Shown here one piece after another: positions 60,301 to 64,000 of a stretch of DNA of 64,000 nucleotides. This DNA comes from Dolomedes plantarius (Eukaryota > Arthropoda > Arachnida > Araneae > Dolomedidae). Below the pieces are notes generated by a model. The model saw only the letters and a program-made list of their open reading frames with translations. It was not told the origin of the DNA and made no database searches. How positions within the stretch are numbered: the stretch's first letter is position 1; every line of letters begins with the position of its first letter. Both the position numbers and the translations under genes were made by a program. The DNA lies in contig OU015490.1 of NCBI GenBank assembly GCA_907164885.2, forward strand, positions 202,714,135 to 202,778,134, written 5' to 3'.

Positions 60301-63300
60301 TGTCCTGAACAATTCCGGATTTTGGAGGTTGTACTGTATAAATGTCTGAGATTAACTTATTTACTTCAAAAACTTGGAGTAGTCATGAAATCTGTTACAT
60401 CAATCCCTGATAATGTTTCAGTTTAAAATCTTACAACTATAGGTACGTAGTATACATTATCTAAAGCATGTGGTGGCTTCCATATGAAGCAGTTGCCAAA
60501 AGATATGTTGAATCATACAAAATCTTCTTAATTATTTCTTTGCAATCTCAGCTCAAAACCCGTCATTGAATTGACAAAAGAAGAATTTAAGCAGTTTTAA
60601 CTCTTTATAATTTAATTTTATAAAATGAACTTGGGCACTTTTTTACATTCCATAACTTATGAATAATTATCTGTTAAACTTGAGTATTAGACACTGATTT
60701 TATTCACAATGGATTTTCATTCACACAAAGAGCTAGATAATGGCTGAATGGCTAGGGTGTTGGTATTTGGCACCAGAGTCTGTGGGTTCAAGTCCCACTA
60801 TTGGCATGCATGTTTGTAGCCGTTCAGAATCAGCTTTAAGCAGTAGGTTCCAATCTAATTAGCTCTTGTGTAGCCAAAAAAAAAAAAAAAAAAAAAAAAA
60901 AAATGACCATAGTGCTCTCAACCAACCAATCATTCTCATGAAGTGTACATTGTTTTTATTGATGTTATTATTTACAGTTTTTTTAAAATCATTTTATTTA
61001 TTTTGTCTATTGTATATGACATTAATATGATTGGCCCAAACACTACATGTTCGAGTTTGTATAAAGTGCAAGATAGTTAAAAGAACAAACAGGAACTTAG
61101 ATCTGAGATATTTATATATTATGTATCATGCATCATAATTATTTTTTATACTCTTAAATGTAACTGAAATAATTGGTAATACTACATAAATATTTAAGCA
61201 CTTACATACAGAAGCCTATTTCAATCAATCATTATCAATGTTTAACTGTACAATGAATTATTTATTTAAGAAAAGGAAGTCACCAGACAGGCGTAATTCC
61301 TAACAGTTAGTAAAATACAGCAAAAATAAATCTTGTTAAAACATGGCTTCTTTATACAGTCAATTGAGTATATTTGCTTCTATATTGTCACTGTCCATAT
61401 ATAAACCCTTTACAAGCAATAGAACAGGAGTGTTATTGGATTTTTAAAATAGAAAAAAATCTCAGTATTCACAATGATAAAGTGTTTGATAAAAATTTGT
61501 TGAAGTCCCGATAGTATCAGGTAGGACTTAAAAGCAGTAAATTGGATTGCTATATAATAATTAAATGATATTTGAAAATTTTTTTTCTGATTTTCCAAAA
61601 TATTTGGTTTGCTTTCAAAAGCAAAATTATTCAATTATCTGAGTTGTGAAGGGAAAGAAGAGTATTTAAGATCACAACAACTTCCTTTGTCTCTGTTTTT
61701 GACTTCTTTGAGTTATATTGATATATTGTTAGTGTTAATATAGATATATTTTTGTGATCAGAGCAGAGAGAGCTGCACGTTACCAGCAGTATCAAGAGGA
61801 TGAAAAGGAAAGAATTTCCAAAGTTCGAGAAGAGCAAGATCGAGTTGCTAGAGCTGCAGCTCTCAATAGGTATTGTATTTTTCAAAGCAGCACTCTTTTC
61901 TCTTGCTCTTTGTCTCTCCTCTGTGTTTATCACATTTACTCTTAGTATTTTATGTTTTCTTCAAAATTTTTTCTCAAATATCTTTATATATGGATTTTGT
62001 AAGATTTTTTGAAAACTGTGAATAACCCTCGAATAGTCGCGTCTCTAGCTGTAACACGAACTGTCGTGTGGGGGCAAGTGTCACCCACTTTATGTCAGTG
62101 TTGATTCCGTGAGTATTTAACTTTTTTGTAACCCAATTATTTCTAAAGGTTTTTAGGAGTATATACTGCAAATAAAACATGATTAAATTTTAGAAAAAGA
62201 AATGTTATTAATTACAAATTAACCATACATTCAAAATAAATAAATAAATAAATAAATAAAAAATATTCTGCACATACATTTTTCAGGTGGTTATTACATA
62301 TCCACTTTCCGCATTTCTCGAACCACTTTTGCATTGTTCTGTCTCTCTGATGTCCACAAGCATAACAGCATCCTCTGGCACCTTCTTTTCCTCTTGAAGT
62401 ACACTATTTCAAATGCATTCCTTATGGGAGCAAACATCAAATTCTCATCGAGATGCCCTATCCCGAATGTTATCAAAATGAAGGCACATGAGAAGAAACA
62501 CAAATCTGTTTTTGCTCATTGTTAGGTAGCATGAGTCCAACCCATTACCTTTTGAGTTATCCCAGAACTTATCGATATTTGTCCTGTAACTTCTATAAGT
62601 GCCTATCAAAAGAAGAAGACCAAATAAGGCCCTGACTTCTACCTCGAAGGTGTTTCTGGCATCGCGATCCTTTTCAAATTTGTATTTGATAAAATCAATG
62701 TAAATATTTGGGCAGTCTGCCATTATTTTATAGACATGTTCATCAATAAACAAATCTAATATTTTTTCTGGAGAAAAATATTTTGCTGCTATGCCTTTTA
62801 GCCCTGGAAGATGTGTTATAATGTTTTCCCACCTGGTTCTGATATTTCTGACAAACTTTCTTTTATCACATTCAAAAATGACATAAAAAGAAAGTTTTTT
62901 GTAAGGAACCTATTAGGGATTGACTCTCTCTTATTAAATTTTTAATCAGAAATAAATGAAATGATCTAAAATCTAAATATTACTAAGAATAAAATAAATT
63001 CATTTACCTTCAAAAGTTACATAGATGGTCACATGGGGGGGTAGGTGTCAAACTTTGACGCGATTCAATCGAAGAACAGTTAAAGACTAACTAAAGTGAA
63101 AAGAGAGGGGACAAGGGGGACGGCTCATTTGAAGGTAGAAGGAAAAGGGGAGACCTGCCATTAGGGAAGATGAAAGCAGGTGGGTGACATATGTCACCCA
63201 AGCGACTTTTGGAGGGTTAATTGTTTAGCAAAATATATTCATTTATAATGTTGTAGTTCTCTCTCATATTATCTATGTTATAAAATATATACTTGTTAAA

Positions 63301-63623
63301 TTTATCTCTGATAAACTTTGTGTTGTTTCATTAATTTTGGATGTCTGTGATATGTTTTATGTTTCATAGATTTTGAAAGCAATGCATTTTTTTTCAGTTT
63401 TTGTGTGATTAGTCATACAACTATTTAAGTTGTAATTTTCACACATGTGAAGCAAACATATTGAAGTTTGTTAAGTACTGCAAATGGAATGAGTTCTGAT
63501 GTTATTTATTACTATTACAGCAATGATGCCCGTATTCAATTCCGTCTTCCCGATGGTTCATCTACTAATCATGTGTTTTTAGCTGATGCATCTTTGGATG
63601 ATGTGAGAATATTTGTTAGACAG
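51359..63623 (+). CDS. UBXN4: UBX domain-containing protein 4 (ER-membrane p97/VCP adaptor), 5' ten coding exons, partial
   Basis: Coding exons: 51359-51440, 52781-52886, 54075-54103, 54870-54988, 56314-56451, 57420-57460, 58790-58844, 59262-59431, 61762-61869, 63521-63623. All have GT-AG borders and compatible phases, giving 317 codons to the window edge. Residues 1-112 form a thioredoxin-like N-terminal domain starting MEWFNGSVPDAVAEAK (human UBXN4 has the same WFxGxxPxAxxxAK opening), with VPYVQFCAIYPVLIIPSSYF. A Ser-rich linker (exon 5) and a long charged coiled coil (exons 6-9, about residues 159-282) follow. Exon 10 opens the UBX domain (RIQFRLPDGSS). Remaining UBX and the ER-inserted hydrophobic segment lie beyond 64000. 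In mammals UBXN4/erasin recruits p97/VCP to the ER in ERAD. Exon 3 is only 29 bp. Introns carry a Tigger element, a piggyBac derivative and SINEs. Confidence 0.92.
53711..53745. repeat. (CA)n(TA)n microsatellite
   Basis: A short CA run followed by a TA run in UBXN4 intron 2. Confidence 0.8.
54190..54334. repeat. compound (CA)n/(TA)n microsatellite
   Basis: Two CA tracts and a long TA tract (about 54268-54334) in UBXN4 intron 3, between the 29-bp exon and exon 4. Frames through it are artefacts. Confidence 0.9.
57603..57823 (-). repeat. possible LTR fragment in UBXN4 intron 6
   Basis: On the minus strand a PPT-like ACCGGGAGA directly precedes TGTAGCCGGTTAATG. The segment then carries an AATAAA-type signal and ends near CTATCGAGACCCTA. 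This resembles the polypurine tract plus LTR of a gypsy-type element. No second LTR was found. Confidence 0.35.
58101..58138. repeat. hairpin with 16-bp arms
   Basis: The arms GTGACCGGAAAATGAC and GTCATTTTCTGGTCAC are reverse complements with one mismatch, around a 6-base loop. A third partial copy (CACGTCATTTTCG, then CATGACG) follows at once. It is intronic in UBXN4, perhaps the end of an inverted-repeat element. Confidence 0.6.
59653..60336 (+). mobile_element. Tigger/pogo-derived element, copy 3 (UBXN4 intron 8)
   Basis: TA flanks a 684-bp element. The left end is CAGTACAACCTCCCAAATCC and the right end, reversed, is CAGTACAACCTCCAAAATCC. The internal Tigger C-terminal-like frame 59799-60017 starts within SGKEAEIAKLVECANKGNI and includes NKGYDDSDCESDSEC. 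A deletion then shifts the frame before a LIKSLDKIILGLEQ block. In this copy the codon that is a stop at 27870 in copy 1 is sense (DIQEVLDI). Confidence 0.85.
60735..60903 (+). repeat. tRNA-derived SINE with poly(A) tail
   Basis: Tail first: about 28 A's at 60876-60903. The tRNA-like head has an A box TGGCTGAATGGCTAGGG (60741-60757) and a B box GGTTCAAGTCC (60785-60795). The T arm (GTGGG/CCCAC with a 7-base loop) and an anticodon-like stem (TTGGT/ACCAG) are intact, but the acceptor arms do not pair, so it is not a tRNA gene. It lies in UBXN4 intron 8, in the sense orientation. Confidence 0.75.
60904..61761. other. remainder of UBXN4 intron 8, nothing recognised
   Basis: AT-rich sequence between the SINE tail and the exon 9 acceptor (GTGATCAG). 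No coding motif or transposon end was seen. Confidence 0.55.
62026..63216 (-). mobile_element. internally deleted piggyBac-like element, 1191 bp (UBXN4 intron 9)
   Basis: The ends are CCCTCGAATAGTCGC (left) and CCCTCCAAAAGTCGC (right, reversed). TTAA follows the right end exactly (63217-63220), while the left flank is ATAA. Subterminal repeats with TGTCACCCA occur at both ends, and at the right they form the perfect 20-bp palindrome TGGGTGACATATGTCACCCA (63181-63200). A (AAAT)n tract lies at about 62237-62263. Confidence 0.8.
62280..62880 (-). pseudogene. piggyBac transposase remnant: N-terminal part joined to C-terminal Cys domain
   Basis: The minus-strand frame 62753-62445 (open upstream to about 62870) carries the start of the piggyBac catalytic domain (FSPEKILDLFIDEHV, FEVEVRALFGLLLLIGTYRS, YLTMSKNRFVFLLMCLHFDN). 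Right after it, in another frame, is the C-terminal cysteine-rich domain (CCYACG, DRTMQKWFEKCGKWICNNH). All three catalytic Asp regions between these are absent, so this is an internal deletion derivative. Confidence 0.8.
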
Positions 63624-63691
63624 GTATTACAGACTTCATATACTTTGCTTGTTGTATTAACTTTATCAATTAAAAAAAATTGAGCTCAAAG

Positions 63692-64000
63692 CTGCCTTGT
63701 GGTAGTGCGATGGTTTAAAGTGCTGAGGGTGCAGAGATCAAATCCTGATGCTCGCCATTAAATACCTCTGTGTCTAGACTGGATATGGGAACGTTAAATT
63801 TATAGACTGGTAAGTTCTTGTATGGGGTCAGAGAGGGTATGATCCCCCTAGATTTCATCCCTGATGTTGCTTTGTCAAAATTGAGGTGGCAACTAGCTAA
63901 GATGGACTCTGACCCTTACAGGGCTATATAAACTGGAGCTGCACACTTCAGTCTGAAGCCTACATGGACCTGGTTTGGAAATTCCAGCCAGGGCATTAGA
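63692..64000 (+). repeat. tRNA-derived SINE, runs off the window
   Basis: The head has an A-box-like TGTGGTAGTGCGATGG (about 63699-63714) and a B box AGATCAAATCCTG (about 63738-63750), followed by a GC-richer body of more than 200 bp. It lies just after the UBXN4 exon 10 donor. It belongs to a different family from the SINE at 60735, since the bodies share no obvious words. Confidence 0.6.

Noticed and set aside
60734..60807. Possible tRNA gene
   Set aside because: The A and B boxes and T arm are good, but the acceptor ends do not pair and a SINE body with poly(A) follows.

Overview
This is a eukaryotic, AT-rich, intron-rich and heavily transposon-laden window. The two host genes are animal genes, and the transposon mix (CsRn1-type Ty3/gypsy, BEL/Pao, copia, Jockey-like LINEs, Tc1/mariner including a DD37D element, hAT, piggyBac, Tigger/pogo derivatives, a P-element/THAP9-like fossil, tRNA-derived SINEs) is typical of arthropods. 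A chelicerate such as a spider is my guess, but it is an inference. No prokaryotic features, CRISPR arrays or rRNA were seen.

Layout. (1) 1-10.1 kb: a minus-strand P-element/THAP9-like gene fossil. Four 5' exons at 8.2-10.03 kb splice in frame, and the 3' end lies at 1.02-1.59 kb. It is split by a plus-strand CsRn1-type gypsy retrotransposon (about 3.15-8.12 kb) and an unclassified GC-richer insert (1.6-2.95 kb). (2) 10.2-13.3 kb: a 3'-truncated minus-strand copia element, itself cut by a complete but dead Tc1 element (11125-12451) with TA target duplication. (3) 13.9-20.9 kb: a hAT element broken open by a Tc1 end, a BEL/Pao element lacking integrase, and a complete mariner (18424-19728) with an uninterrupted DD37D transposase. 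(4) 21-24.4 kb: a decayed LINE, then a Tc1 element carrying a 387-bp hAT-type MITE with an exact 8-bp target duplication. (5) 30.05-43.7 kb: TMEM243, minus strand, four coding exons (117 codons), whose introns hold MITEs, a SINE-like unit, a LINE fragment and unclassified repeats. (6) 43.7-64 kb: UBXN4 (UBX domain protein 4), plus strand, ten coding exons seen. It runs off the right edge inside the UBX domain. Its upstream and intronic regions hold a decayed unclassified transposon ORF, Tc1 and solo-LTR relics, two piggyBac elements, a Tigger derivative and SINEs.

TMEM243 and UBXN4 are arranged head to head and may share a promoter near 43.7-44.0 kb (inferred from candidate non-coding first exons). 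Nothing suggests the transposon genes cooperate with the host genes. The main interest is the stratified insertion history, one potentially active mariner, several unclassified inverted-repeat elements, and a three-copy Tigger-derived family that keeps a transposase C-terminal reading frame.
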